A stretch of 64,000 nt of DNA, taken from assembly GCA_944389175.1 (NCBI GenBank), contig CALXLK010000001.1, positions 124,001 to 188,000 on the forward strand, in the 5' to 3' direction. Source of the stretch: an uncultured Opitutales bacterium (lineage in GTDB: Bacteria; Verrucomicrobiota; Verrucomicrobiia; Opitutales; Intestinicryptomonadaceae). Made by a program: the position numbers and the translations under genes. Below the pieces are notes generated by a model. The model had not been told where the DNA came from. It saw only the letters and a program-made list of their open reading frames with translations, and made no database searches. Below, piece after piece: positions 8,711 to 18,241 of the stretch (within the stretch, counting starts at the first letter, position 1; every line of letters starts with the position of its first letter).

Positions 8711-10453
8711 ATGTTTAGGTCGTTAAGATTATTTGGTAAAGCCTCTAAGTCCATATGCGTTTTGGACTGCGCAAGCGGCGAAGTTTTTAAAATCGAAAAA
8801 TTTCCGGCGGCTCTCGACGAACAAATGCGCCCGGCGGAATCGGGTACGGCGACGGCGGTGCTCGTAAGTGTCGGCGACGACGGGGATCTTTGCATCTCTT
8901 CGGATCGCGGAGACGTCTTTGTAAACAGCGCGCCTCTTATGCAGCCGCGCAAAGTAGACGCAGTTCTTGCCGTTTCGTGCCAGGAGCGCGCCTATTACAT
9001 CTCGGCGGATCCATCTGCGGACAAGGCCTTCAGGGGCATTGATTTGTCGAAATGGCTCATTTTCTATTCGGCCACAGGCATGATTGAAAATGAAATGCCT
9101 TTTACGATGCTAAAACAGAGCGTATTTGGCAGGGGGCTTTCGGGCGAGGGTATGGCAGTATGTCCGTCTAACTTCGGTCTGGGCTTCTCCTTTTTGAGCC
9201 TTTTCGCGCCTGATTCCAACCAGGCTCGGGCTGGCGGGGCAGAGGCTGTAGAGGCCCCGGTGCTCGCCCAGTCGGCGCGCGCTGTCACCTGCCCGCTTTG
9301 CTGGCTTAAATTCGACCTCGGCGACGCTTTGTCTGTGGCCGCCCACGAAAGTTTGCGCGGAGATCCCACTATGGGGCCCTACGAAATGAGGCGTTTCCTC
9401 CCGACTGAATTTAACGAGGACGGCGTGCCCTTCGATGCCGCCGGCGCCCCCGCGCCCGATGTGGCCTGTCCGCATTGTCTGGGAAAATTGCCCCCCAACT
9501 ATTTGGAGCTCGACAACAAAATATTTTCGCTTGTGGGCGCCCCCAGCTCGGGAAAATCCTATTACTTAAGCGCGCTTATAAAAAAACTGCCCGAGAGGCT
9601 CGGCGCAGACTTCGGCGTCTTGATGAAAGACTTGGACCCTTCGGGGAACGTCATGCTCACGCAAATGAAGAACAAACTCTTTTCCGCGCGCCGGCCCGAG
9701 GACGCCGTTCTCGAAAAAACCGCCTACGAGGGCGCAATGTACCAGCGCTGCCGGAGGTTCGGCAAAATGGTTGCCCTGCCAAAGCCGCTGTCGTACTTGC
9801 TGACAGCTCCGGAACAGCCCGACACTTCGATAATTTTCTACGACAACGCCGGCGAACATTTCGAGCCTGGCGTCGATCTGGACCAGTCTCCGGGAGCCAT
9901 GCACGTGGCGTCTAGCGACGCGATTTTCCTGCTCTTCGATCCGGCTACGAATCCAGAATTTAGAAAGGCCTTGGGTGACTATCCCGACCCCCAGCTGCTT
10001 ATGTCGGGCGCGTTCGACCAGCAGGGAACGATAGTCTCGGAGATGCAGGTCAGAATAAAGCGAGTCAGGGGGCTCGACGCCCACGAGCGCATTCAAACTC
10101 CTCTCGCAGTCATAATAGGCAAGTCAGACATGTGGGAGCATCTTCTTAAAACGCCGTTGCGCCCGACCGTCGAAGGCGGTGCGCTTTGCATGGACGCAAT
10201 CGACTATAACAGCGCGCTTTTGGAACGGTTCCTAAGGGATATGGCCCCCGATGTCGTCGGGGCGTGCGATGCGCTCTCGTCAAACGTAAGGTACTTTGCA
10301 GCGAGTGCTCTGGGACACTCGCCGATGGTAATAGAAGGGGGATTCTGCGCGGGGAGATTGGCGCCCATACCCGAAAAAATAAAGCCCGAAAATGTAGATG
10401 TCCCCGTGCTTTGGGCGCTCTCTCAAACAACCAAATTAATCCGCAAACAATAA
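8711..10453 (+). CDS. Zinc-ribbon P-loop GTPase-like protein, first gene of a three-gene system
   Basis: A 580-residue cytoplasmic protein. Residues 1-130 are beta-rich and could be an FHA-like or other beta-sandwich domain. Two CxxC pairs (CPLC near residue 194, CPHC near 254) form a split zinc ribbon. A P-loop GAPSSGKS follows near residue 275, then a DNAGE switch-II-like motif near 380 and an IIGKSD element near 470 resembling the G4 base-specificity motif. This order (zinc ribbon, then P-loop with DxxG-like and KxD-like motifs) resembles what has been described as the double-GTPase (DO-GTPase2) family found beside GAP1 proteins; I recall this and could not check it. The ATG at 8711 is preferred over a TTG at 8666 inside an A-rich tract. 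Its stop overlaps the next gene's start (TAATG). Confidence 0.7.
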   Translation: MFRSLRLFGKASKSICVLDCASGEVFKIEKFPAALDEQMRPAESGTATAVLVSVGDDGDLCISSDRGDVFVNSAPLMQPRKVDAVLAVSCQERAYYISADPSADKAFRGIDLSKWLIFYSATGMIENEMPFTMLKQSVFGRGLSGEGMAVCPSNFGLGFSFLSLFAPDSNQARAGGAEAVEAPVLAQSARAVTCPLCWLKFDLGDALSVAAHESLRGDPTMGPYEMRRFLPTEFNEDGVPFDAAGAPAPDVACPHCLGKLPPNYLELDNKIFSLVGAPSSGKSYYLSALIKKLPERLGADFGVLMKDLDPSGNVMLTQMKNKLFSARRPEDAVLEKTAYEGAMYQRCRRFGKMVALPKPLSYLLTAPEQPDTSIIFYDNAGEHFEPGVDLDQSPGAMHVASSDAIFLLFDPATNPEFRKALGDYPDPQLLMSGAFDQQGTIVSEMQVRIKRVRGLDAHERIQTPLAVIIGKSDMWEHLLKTPLRPTVEGGALCMDAIDYNSALLERFLRDMAPDVVGACDALSSNVRYFAASALGHSPMVIEGGFCAGRLAPIPEKIKPENVDVPVLWALSQTTKLIRKQ

Positions 10454-11754
10454 TGTACCAGCTCGTATACACAAGCAGCGCGCAGTCGCTTACAAGGGGC
10501 AGGACGGGCTTTTCCACTGTGGCAAGAAGCGCGGATATGCCGGCGGCTTTGGTCCCAAAGATAGAGGCCTTGAGCCAGTACGACATAGCCTCGGGCACGG
10601 TGTTTTCACACCGCATAGTGGAGGCGATGGGACAAAAGTACCACGTGCTTACGCGCGCGAAGGATTGCGGGCTCGACTACACCAACCGCAATAATTATAT
10701 AGCCCACCACATAATCATTTCCGATTCGCAAACCAAGGCCTTGAATGTTTCTCCGGCCGATATAATGCTAGGCTTTGGCGGATGGCTCGACCGCTTTGAC
10801 GGCCCGCCGCGCCTTTTGGACGATGTTGGCGATCGGCTTATCAATTCCATCGAGGCGCAATCCCTTCCGGCGGAATATTGGAAGAGCCGCTTCGGGGACT
10901 GCGCCTACGCGGCGGTTCTATGCGACGGAGCATTTATATCCTGCCGCGTCGGCGATGCCTTGGATATCCTTAAGCTTTATTCGCAGGCCATTCTGCTTCG
11001 GCGTCTCACGGGCGATGTTTGGAGCGTGACTTTTACGACCTTCATGCTCCCCAGCGACAGGCCGTCCGATTTTACGTGGCGGGCAGGCGAGCCGCGCGGG
11101 CAAGTGCTTGTGGATTTTGTCGCAGGCAAGGTGTACGGCCAGATTCCCGCCGGCAGACCCGCCGAATATGCGCGTACAGGCATTCTTACAAATGCCGAAA
11201 AATACAACTTGAAGGTTCTTCAAAGAAATCCGAATGCGCGTTTTAACGTGGTGGAGGCAAAAAAAAGCGGAAACTGGGGATGGATTATAGCGCTTGCGGG
11301 GGTGTCGCTGCTTGTAATTTTAGCGGTTGTGCTGTTTGTTTTCCCGAAAACAGACAAGGTCCCAAAAGAGTCGGCAAAGGCCCGGGAGAAACCGGCTGCG
11401 GAACGCGTCTTTATTCCGAAGCCTCCGACGCTTTCGGAAACGCTCGAGCATGCTCGCGACAAAATTTCGTCGGGAGATTTTATGGGCGCTTTGTCGTACT
11501 GGAAGGGCACCAAATACGGGGCCGAAAACCCCAATTATACAGCCGCGCTGCTTTCCGACATCGAAATAAAAATAAATCTGTTAATTTCCAACGCCCGCAA
11601 AATATCGCAAAATCCTTTCGCGACGGATTCGCAAAAAGAGCTTGCGCTTAAGAACGTGTCGCTGGCCATAAACGGGCTTTCTCTTTTGCCCGAGGCAAAG
11701 CGCGCGGAGATGAAGAAGCGTTGCGAAGAAATAAGGGAGGCCATATCAAAATGA
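10453..11754 (+). CDS. GAP1-N-like GTPase-associated membrane protein
   Basis: A 433-residue protein. The N-terminal MYQLVYTSSAQSLTRGRTGF, followed by a SQYD..SG...SHRIVEA...YHVLTR stretch and YIAHHIII, is the pattern I associate with GAP1-N domains, which occur next to predicted GTPases. After about 270 residues comes one transmembrane helix (about 276-298) followed by a K/P-rich linker and a helical C-terminal region of about 110 residues. The N-terminal domain would be cytoplasmic like the GTPase. The start ATG overlaps the upstream stop (TAATG) and the 3' end overlaps the next gene (ATGA), so all three are translationally coupled. The family assignment is from memory of the motif; the operon layout and the membrane helix are seen directly. 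Confidence 0.65.
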   Translation: MYQLVYTSSAQSLTRGRTGFSTVARSADMPAALVPKIEALSQYDIASGTVFSHRIVEAMGQKYHVLTRAKDCGLDYTNRNNYIAHHIIISDSQTKALNVSPADIMLGFGGWLDRFDGPPRLLDDVGDRLINSIEAQSLPAEYWKSRFGDCAYAAVLCDGAFISCRVGDALDILKLYSQAILLRRLTGDVWSVTFTTFMLPSDRPSDFTWRAGEPRGQVLVDFVAGKVYGQIPAGRPAEYARTGILTNAEKYNLKVLQRNPNARFNVVEAKKSGNWGWIIALAGVSLLVILAVVLFVFPKTDKVPKESAKAREKPAAERVFIPKPPTLSETLEHARDKISSGDFMGALSYWKGTKYGAENPNYTAALLSDIEIKINLLISNARKISQNPFATDSQKELALKNVSLAINGLSLLPEAKRAEMKKRCEEIREAISK

Positions 11755-14498
11755 AGCCCGAAAAACTCATTGCAAAAATACAGGAATTTCTCGATTCATC
11801 ATTCGGCGACCCGCGCCAGGCTCGCGTTCTTTCCGTGCGGATCGGGGCGCTTTTTGTGGAATCGTTTGATGCGCTGCAAAAGTGCCTGAAGCTGGCGCGC
11901 GCGGGCAGTGTAAACGCCGCGGTTGAAACAGCCCAGGAGGCGGGCCTTACCGAGGCGGTTGCGGCGCTCAATTCGCCCGTCGCAAAACAGTGGGCAATTT
12001 ATTGCAGAAAAAACGCTCTTATATCCGTGCCGCCTTTTGACGCCGAAGATTTGCGCGGGCTTTCGGCCATTTATTCGGGCAAGGTTGAGGCAGATCATCC
12101 TCTGTATAGGCGCTATCGCCGCAATATGCGCATGCGCGATTTCGTTTCCGCGCTTTCCACGATAAGGTGCATAGCCAAGATAAATACCTCGGAGAAAGTC
12201 TCCCGGGAGCTTGCCCGCAGAGTGGAAAGCGTGCGCATGCAAATGCGCCAAAAGCTTGCCCGCATATTGGCCGACGCCGATTTTTCCGCGCCCGAACTGA
12301 TGCGGATATGCGAATTTTTAGAGGAGAACCCGTCCGAGCAGACGAACGCCGACCTCGAGAGCGCAAAAAAACTAATTGCCGAAAATTCCGTCGAAATAAG
12401 GCGCGCGCTGCTTAGAAATCTAGGCGCAAAGATTGAGGGGGCTTCCCGCATTGAAAACCCCGGAGACTTGCTGAAGGTAGCCTGCGAAATTTACGACAAT
12501 AATCTCGGCGAGCTCGGGGGAAAAGAGGCCGAATCGGCTTCGGCTTTTTGCAATGAGGCCTTTGAAAAATTGGAGACCCGCGTGCGCGGGGCCCTAATGC
12601 GCATATCTGCCGGCGCCCTATCGCGCGAATTGGAGTCTTCGGCGAAGTTGTCGGGCAAAGAAAGGCTTGGGCTCTTAAAAAAATTCAAGGGCGATTATTA
12701 TTGCTGCCTCGACGGCGACTCGCGAAAAATTCTCGACGGGAAAATCGGGGCGCTTTCAAGAAGAATTGTTCTCAAGGGCGCGTTCAAATTTTGCGCGTGC
12801 GCGGCGCTGGTGGCCGTCGTCTGCTATGCGGGAATGCGCGGGTACGAGCGCTGGAGAATTTCCGACGAGAGCGCACGCGCGCTCGAGGCGCTTGGCAGGC
12901 TGACTCTGGTTGACGACTGCCAGGCGATAAAGAAGGCGCTCGACGATATAGAACGCGATTATCCTGCGGCGCTTAAAGACCCGGGCGTTTATGCGAAATT
13001 TTCGCAGATGAGAAAAGACGCTATCGTGGTTGATTCCGCGCAGTCGCGACTGCTCGGGCTATTTGACAGCGCAACCAAATGCGCGTCGCTGGAAAGCGCC
13101 CGCATATCAAAAATGATGGGCGATATGGACGCGGCGGAAATGGAGATACTGACATTGCCGCCGTCGATTCAGACCCGTTTGAACGAAAAGCTCGCCGGGG
13201 CGAAAACGGCGCTTAAGGACGAATTTGAAAAGCGGGAGCTCGAGGCCTCTCAAATCCGTCGCAGGCTCTTGGAGGATTACGAAAAACTGCTTGTGCGCTA
13301 TGAAAACTTTGAGAGGCCTCGCAGGGATATAGACGCAAAGTATTCGGCCCTCGCTCGACGACTTTCCGATTCCATGGCGGATAAGACTTTTAAGCCCCAC
13401 CAGATAGATATCGACCGCTATAACGACATATCGATGCGCCTGGCCGACGCGCGCAAAATCTACTACGAATTTGAAGACGCCCGAAAGTCTCTTGAAAATG
13501 CGCGGAGCATGTCGGAGTACATGGCTATGGCCTCGCTTTTGAAGTCGGCGCGCCGCATACCGTCGGATTTCTACAAAAAGCTTTCCAAAATATTATCGCA
13601 GCAAAAGCGCATAAAAGCCGGCCAGCTTGCTGACTTTGCCGATATAGACGCAGCCGAATATGCCGACAAGGTATCCCAATTTTCGCGCTTTGACCTGCGC
13701 CTGCCCGAAGTCTTGGCCGACGCGTATTTGTTTACGAGGCCAAACGGCGAAAAAATCTACGCCGCTGGGCCTGCGCACACCAGGGTGAATTCTTGGGACA
13801 GCGGCACCGAAACAATGCAGCGCATTCAGCGGATAACCCCGGCGGGAACGCTTACTACAAACCTTTTCCGCCGCCATGAAATATTCGGGGAGGATCCCAC
13901 CGGGGAAATCCTGGGAGGCGGAGATTTGTCTCCGGAGTCGGAGTTGGCGCGCAAGGTTTCCGAGATTGCGGCAAAAAAATCCCTGCTGGAGGCTCTCGAG
14001 GAAATTCCTCAGGCGCAGGTGAACCCGCTTTTCAAGCTCCTGCTCGAAAAAGAAATATTCGACCAGATGAGAAAATACCCCGTCTACAGCGGTTTGATGT
14101 TCTCAAAAAGCGCTCTAAAACGCGAAGAGCTTGTGCAAAAGCACGCCCGCGGATTCGCCAGGCAGTCGTGGATATTCGAATCGAAAGATACGTCAGACTC
14201 CATAAACAAGGCCCTTTACACAGTCCAGAGACCGCATTACAAGCAGGAGAGCCTCTGCTGCATAAGGGCGATAATTGAAAGCAAAAAGCATCCGATATTT
14301 ATGGTGGGAGTGGCCGACGAGCAGGGGAAAATTGTCTTCTTTAAAGAGCCAAAAGGCAGACTTTGGGCGGTTCGCGCCTCCGGGGCATTTGGGCCGGTTG
14401 GCGCGCAACCCAAGAGTGTCGCGCCGCTTAGCCCCGTGTTTTCCGAGGCGGTGTCGACGTCGGATATTATAAAGCGTTCGAAAAGCCCTGGCAAATGA
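11751..14498 (+). CDS. Large membrane coiled-coil protein, third gene of the GTPase operon
   Basis: A 915-residue protein of unknown family. Residues 1-340 are almost all helical with repeated R/E/K-rich helices; a transmembrane helix at about 345-363 (FKFCACAALVAVVCYAGM) follows; residues 370-640 are again long charged helices typical of coiled coil. From about 650 a mixed alpha/beta C-terminal domain begins (LPEVLADAYLFTRPNGEKIY ... PIFMVGVADEQGKIVFF). No enzyme motif is apparent. The ATG overlaps the stop of the preceding gene (ATGA), so its product is made in fixed ratio with the other two. Topology suggests a scaffold or effector that spans the inner membrane with a helical domain on one side and the C-terminal domain on the other. 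Function is unknown. Confidence 0.75.
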   Translation: MKPEKLIAKIQEFLDSSFGDPRQARVLSVRIGALFVESFDALQKCLKLARAGSVNAAVETAQEAGLTEAVAALNSPVAKQWAIYCRKNALISVPPFDAEDLRGLSAIYSGKVEADHPLYRRYRRNMRMRDFVSALSTIRCIAKINTSEKVSRELARRVESVRMQMRQKLARILADADFSAPELMRICEFLEENPSEQTNADLESAKKLIAENSVEIRRALLRNLGAKIEGASRIENPGDLLKVACEIYDNNLGELGGKEAESASAFCNEAFEKLETRVRGALMRISAGALSRELESSAKLSGKERLGLLKKFKGDYYCCLDGDSRKILDGKIGALSRRIVLKGAFKFCACAALVAVVCYAGMRGYERWRISDESARALEALGRLTLVDDCQAIKKALDDIERDYPAALKDPGVYAKFSQMRKDAIVVDSAQSRLLGLFDSATKCASLESARISKMMGDMDAAEMEILTLPPSIQTRLNEKLAGAKTALKDEFEKRELEASQIRRRLLEDYEKLLVRYENFERPRRDIDAKYSALARRLSDSMADKTFKPHQIDIDRYNDISMRLADARKIYYEFEDARKSLENARSMSEYMAMASLLKSARRIPSDFYKKLSKILSQQKRIKAGQLADFADIDAAEYADKVSQFSRFDLRLPEVLADAYLFTRPNGEKIYAAGPAHTRVNSWDSGTETMQRIQRITPAGTLTTNLFRRHEIFGEDPTGEILGGGDLSPESELARKVSEIAAKKSLLEALEEIPQAQVNPLFKLLLEKEIFDQMRKYPVYSGLMFSKSALKREELVQKHARGFARQSWIFESKDTSDSINKALYTVQRPHYKQESLCCIRAIIESKKHPIFMVGVADEQGKIVFFKEPKGRLWAVRASGAFGPVGAQPKSVAPLSPVFSEAVSTSDIIKRSKSPGK

Positions 14499-14699
14499 TA
14501 TATGCAGCCTATGGTACTGTCTCGGGGCAGGACGCGCATGCGCGGCGTTCAAGTGATGGTTCTTTCTCGTCTAAGCTTTCCCTAAGCCGCGGCGCAGGCC
14601 CGAAATTTCCATTGGCGGCCTTGCCCGGCGGGGGCGCCACGAGGGATAAAAAGAATTGCAAAGGCGCCGAATGGGCGCTCTAATGCGGGAGTGAAGAAA

Positions 14700-15545
14700 A
14701 TGAAGATTCTCTTTGTAGTCAACACCCAGAAACCCGACGCGCTCGACATCGCCCGAAAACTTGCCGGGATGGCGCGAAGGGGCGGCCTCGAGGTTGAAAT
14801 TTCTACCGACTTCCCGACTCCGGAGGAATGTTTTAGGGATATAGACACCTGTTGCGTCATCGGCGGCGACGGCACGATACTCTCGTGCGCGACGATGCTT
14901 GCAAAATACGGCGTCCCGGCCTTCGGAATCAACTTGGGAAAGCTCGGCTTCTTGGCCACGTACACCAGCGAAATAGACGAGGAGCTTTTCCTGATGCTCG
15001 CCCGGGGCGAGGGCAAGATTTTCGAGCGGGCAATGTTGGCGGCTACCTACCAGAACAAGACGCACCTCGTCTTGAACGACTTCGTACTGAAGGATTCGAG
15101 AGTCAACGGAATTTCAAAATTTAGAATATATGCCGACAACGAATTTATCGCCGATTACGTAGGCGACGGCTTGATTTTTTCAACGCCGACGGGTTCCACC
15201 GCCTACAACCTTTCCGCGGGCGGGCCCATAATACACCCCAAGACGCGCTCGTTCGTGATGACGCCCATTTGCCCCCACACGCTTTCAAACAGAAGCCTTG
15301 TGCTAAGCTATGGCACACTCGTACGGCTTATGTGCGTAAGCGGGGAGAGCGTGCTGATGGCCGACAACCAGCTTGTGGCCACAATGACGCGCGGAGACGA
15401 GCTCGAACTTTACATGCCGCCTTGCACGGTGAAATTTATGCGCAGGCGCGGACATTCCCACTTTGGCATACTCAGAAGCAAACTCGGCTGGGCGGACGAT
15501 CCGCGCGAGACCGAGACAAAACTCAGGGCTGCAAAGCAAAAATAA
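14700..15545 (+). CDS. nadK: NAD kinase
   Basis: A 281-residue NAD(+) kinase that makes NADP from NAD and ATP (or polyphosphate). The GGDGT motif near residue 58 binds phosphate, LNDFVL lies near 120 and GDGLIFSTPTGSTAYNLSAGGPI near 155-177 is the catalytic region. The length is usual. I choose the ATG at 14700, 8 nt after GGGAG (14687-14691); a GTG at 14691 overlaps that site and is less likely. A further gene follows after 2 bases. Confidence 0.96.
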   Translation: MKILFVVNTQKPDALDIARKLAGMARRGGLEVEISTDFPTPEECFRDIDTCCVIGGDGTILSCATMLAKYGVPAFGINLGKLGFLATYTSEIDEELFLMLARGEGKIFERAMLAATYQNKTHLVLNDFVLKDSRVNGISKFRIYADNEFIADYVGDGLIFSTPTGSTAYNLSAGGPIIHPKTRSFVMTPICPHTLSNRSLVLSYGTLVRLMCVSGESVLMADNQLVATMTRGDELELYMPPCTVKFMRRRGHSHFGILRSKLGWADDPRETETKLRAAKQK

Positions 15546-15547
15546 CG

Positions 15548-15967
15548 ATGAAAAGCGGCGAAAAAAAAAGGACAGTCTCGCGCCCGGCATATTTGGTATC
15601 TCTTGCGGCAATAGAGGTCTTTTTGCTCGTCGGCGCTGTTGCCTCGGCACTGGGGGCGGATATGTCGGCTTCCGGGTTGGAGGGCTTTTTTAAGACGCCT
15701 CTGGGAATCTCGGGGGCCATAGACGCCGCGCTGTTTGTTTTGTTTTTAACGCGCTTTAAGCCGTTTGAGTTCTTCCTTTTTAAAGCGTTTGCATGCGCCG
15801 GCTTTTTCGGCTATGTGGCGTGGTGCAATTCGGGCGAAAACATTGCGTATTTGACAATCGGAATGTGGATTGCAGCCGGGTTGCTGACGCGCAATTTCGG
15901 CATGCTGGCTGCGATTGTATTTGCATTCTTGGCGCTCGGATTTCAGGCGTATTTAATTGCGGTTTAA
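15548..15967 (+). CDS. Small integral membrane protein of unknown function
   Basis: A 139-residue protein with four predicted transmembrane helices: about residues 13-36, 51-70, 75-95 and 100-137 (the last a long hydrophobic stretch that may be two). The N terminus is basic. It lies 2 bases after nadK and 1 base before the BrkB-type gene, so it is part of a nadK-orf-brkB-pdxH operon. I do not recognise a family. Confidence 0.7.
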   Translation: MKSGEKKRTVSRPAYLVSLAAIEVFLLVGAVASALGADMSASGLEGFFKTPLGISGAIDAALFVLFLTRFKPFEFFLFKAFACAGFFGYVAWCNSGENIAYLTIGMWIAAGLLTRNFGMLAAIVFAFLALGFQAYLIAV

Positions 15968-15968
15968 A

Positions 15969-17603
15969 ATGGACGAAGATAACACGACAAAAAAACATTC
16001 CATCGCCGAAAAAATAAGGGCCTTCGGCAACGAAATTTGGAGCGTTCCGTCGGATTCGGAGCGGGGTCTGCGGCGCACTCTCATTATTCTTTCGCGCATA
16101 ATCTTTGCCGTCGTCAACGGCATAGTCAAAAAAAGAATTTTAGTCCAGGCCTCGTCTCTATCCTACGCGACGCTGCTTGCGGTGGGGCCCATTCTTGCCA
16201 TAACCATTACCTTTTCCCAGATTTTCTTCAGGGACAAAGACGAGGCGTTCCTCTACGATAAAATCATGGATGCGGCAATCTTTGTAATGCCCGCGTTTAA
16301 CGAAATGTTGAAAGAGGAGGCCGCCTCCGCGACGGAGCGTTCCGAATACGAATCAGGCGGCCTGCGCGATACCCGCCACGGGCAGCAGGGCGCAATCTCG
16401 AGCCGCGGCGATGTCAATGATAGGCTGTTGCCGGGGCGTTCTAACGGCGCCGATAAAACCGCCGCCGGGAAGAAGGCAAAGCGGGGGGATGACTCGGCGG
16501 GCGGCGTCGTTCCCGGAGAAGTTGAGGGGGCTGACACGCCGTCGGCTGCCCGTGGCGGCCATTATGCGCGCACTATAGACGTCAATCCGCAAATCTACCA
16601 ATTTATAGAGAACATTTCAAAAGGAAGCGCGCGCGCCGGAATACTGGGCGTTATTGCGATGCTTTTTACATGCCTTCTGCTCTTTGTGAATATGGAGAGC
16701 GCCTTTAATTACATATGGGGAGTGGAGCAGGGGCGCAAATGGGTCAACAGGGTGGTGTTTTATTTTGTCATGATATTTTTCGGGTCGGTGGGCTCGATAT
16801 TTGCGGCGGGCTTTTTCGCCACTTCCACTCTGTCGAGAATATTTGGCGATTTGCCCTTCTTTAAGGAATACTTGCCGTGGATAAGCTACTGCCTGGGCGT
16901 GGCCGTTATGCTGTTGGTCCTTTCGTGCTTCTACAAATTTATACCTTTTACAAAAGTGGCGTGGAAGTCCGCCCTCGTGGGCGGAGCGGTGGTAACGGTG
17001 TTGCTGTTGCTCAACAACAGGCTCTCGTTCCTGTACATGGCCTACATTGCAAAACAACAGAGCTTTTACGGATATTTGGCAATAGTGGTAATAGCCATGT
17101 TCAGCCTTTACATATTCTGGACGTTCCTGCTCTCAGGCGGAATAATAGCCTATTCGTTCCAGTTCGTCGGCTTTTACGACGACGCCCAGGCGTGGAATAA
17201 AATCGGCTCGCGCTCCAAAAACCTTTGCGGGCTCGCTGTATTTTGCGAAGTCTCGAGGGAGTTTTACAACAAGGGCAGCGGCGCGAAAAATCTCGACGAG
17301 CTTTCCGCACGCTTAAAGCTCCCCACGGCGCTGCTTGCAATGTGCGTGAAATGGCTCGTAGAAAAGGAGCTAGTCTGCTTTGCCGAGTCGGCCAGCGGCG
17401 ACGAGACGCTACTTAAGCCGGCAATCTCGCCCGATTCCATAACCATAATGCAGCTGCTTGACACCCTCGCCATAAACGACGGCGACCAGCACGTCTTCGA
17501 CCGCCTTTCCGACTATGAAAACGCCGTTAAAATTTCGCTTTCGGCCTTTGAACAAATTTCCCAAAATGAAATATTGTCAAAACGTGTAAGGGATATCTTG
17601 TAA
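15969..17603 (+). CDS. YihY/BrkB family membrane protein with an unusual insertion
   Basis: A 544-residue inner-membrane protein of the YihY (BrkB, formerly 'ribonuclease BN') family. The first helix region carries VQASSLSYATLLAVGPILAI, a family hallmark, followed by the usual membrane helices from about residue 215 to 400 (FTCLLLFVNMESAFNYIWG..., FYFVMIFFGSVGSIFAAGFF..., LLLLNNRLSFLYMAYIAKQQSFYGYLAIVVIAM). The C-terminal 120 residues look like a winged-helix domain, as in many longer members. Residues of about 120-205 are a hydrophilic, Gly/Ser/Ala/Asp-rich insertion with a sequence style unlike the rest. The molecular role of the family is not settled. The stop overlaps the pdxH start (TAATG). 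Confidence 0.88.
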   Translation: MDEDNTTKKHSIAEKIRAFGNEIWSVPSDSERGLRRTLIILSRIIFAVVNGIVKKRILVQASSLSYATLLAVGPILAITITFSQIFFRDKDEAFLYDKIMDAAIFVMPAFNEMLKEEAASATERSEYESGGLRDTRHGQQGAISSRGDVNDRLLPGRSNGADKTAAGKKAKRGDDSAGGVVPGEVEGADTPSAARGGHYARTIDVNPQIYQFIENISKGSARAGILGVIAMLFTCLLLFVNMESAFNYIWGVEQGRKWVNRVVFYFVMIFFGSVGSIFAAGFFATSTLSRIFGDLPFFKEYLPWISYCLGVAVMLLVLSCFYKFIPFTKVAWKSALVGGAVVTVLLLLNNRLSFLYMAYIAKQQSFYGYLAIVVIAMFSLYIFWTFLLSGGIIAYSFQFVGFYDDAQAWNKIGSRSKNLCGLAVFCEVSREFYNKGSGAKNLDELSARLKLPTALLAMCVKWLVEKELVCFAESASGDETLLKPAISPDSITIMQLLDTLAINDGDQHVFDRLSDYENAVKISLSAFEQISQNEILSKRVRDIL

Positions 17604-18241
17604 TGGATTTATTTGAATTTAGAAACGAATACCTAAAGGGCGGCCTTTCGCGCGACATGCTCGACGACAACCCTTTTGCGCAATTTAAACAATGGTTCGA
17701 CCACGCCGTTGAATGCAAGGTTATTGAGCCGAATGCAATGGTCGTTTCCACCGTTTCGGAGACCGGCGCGCCTTCTAGCCGCATTGTTCTGCTGAAATCT
17801 TGGGACGAAAACGGATTTGTGTTCTTTACAAACTACCACAGCCAAAAGGCGAGGGAGCTTGAACACAACAACAATGTCTGCGCGCTGTTTGCATGGCTTG
17901 ATTTGGAGCGCCAGCTCAGGATAGAGGGAACGGCCCAGAAAGTATCGACTGCCGAATCCCTGAGATACTTTTTGTCGCGGCCGTTGGGCAGCAGGCTCGG
18001 CGCATGGGTCTCTCATCAGAGCTCGATAATATCTTCGCGCAGCCTTCTGGAAATGCAGTTCCAAAAAATGAAGCAGAAGTTCGCCGACGGCAAAGTTCCA
18101 CTACCAGACTTTTGGGGCGGAATACGCATAGTGCCCAAAAAATTCGAGTTCTGGCAGGGGCGGGAAAACAGGCTTCACGACAGGTTTGCGTATACCCTGC
18201 AGCCGGATAAGACATGGAAGATTGAGCGTCTCCAGCCCTAA
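17603..18241 (+). CDS. pdxH: Pyridoxamine 5'-phosphate oxidase
   Basis: A 212-residue FMN-dependent oxidase that converts PNP or PMP to PLP with O2. Recognisable are AMVVSTVSETGAPSSRIVLLKS (FMN-binding strand), FFTNYHSQKARELEHNN, the IEGTAQKVS region, and the C-terminal WQGRENRLHDRF that binds substrate. The length is normal. The ATG overlaps the stop of the upstream membrane gene. Use of O2 as acceptor is notable beside the anaerobe-type genes elsewhere, and suggests at least occasional oxygen exposure. Confidence 0.97.
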   Translation: MDLFEFRNEYLKGGLSRDMLDDNPFAQFKQWFDHAVECKVIEPNAMVVSTVSETGAPSSRIVLLKSWDENGFVFFTNYHSQKARELEHNNNVCALFAWLDLERQLRIEGTAQKVSTAESLRYFLSRPLGSRLGAWVSHQSSIISSRSLLEMQFQKMKQKFADGKVPLPDFWGGIRIVPKKFEFWQGRENRLHDRFAYTLQPDKTWKIERLQP

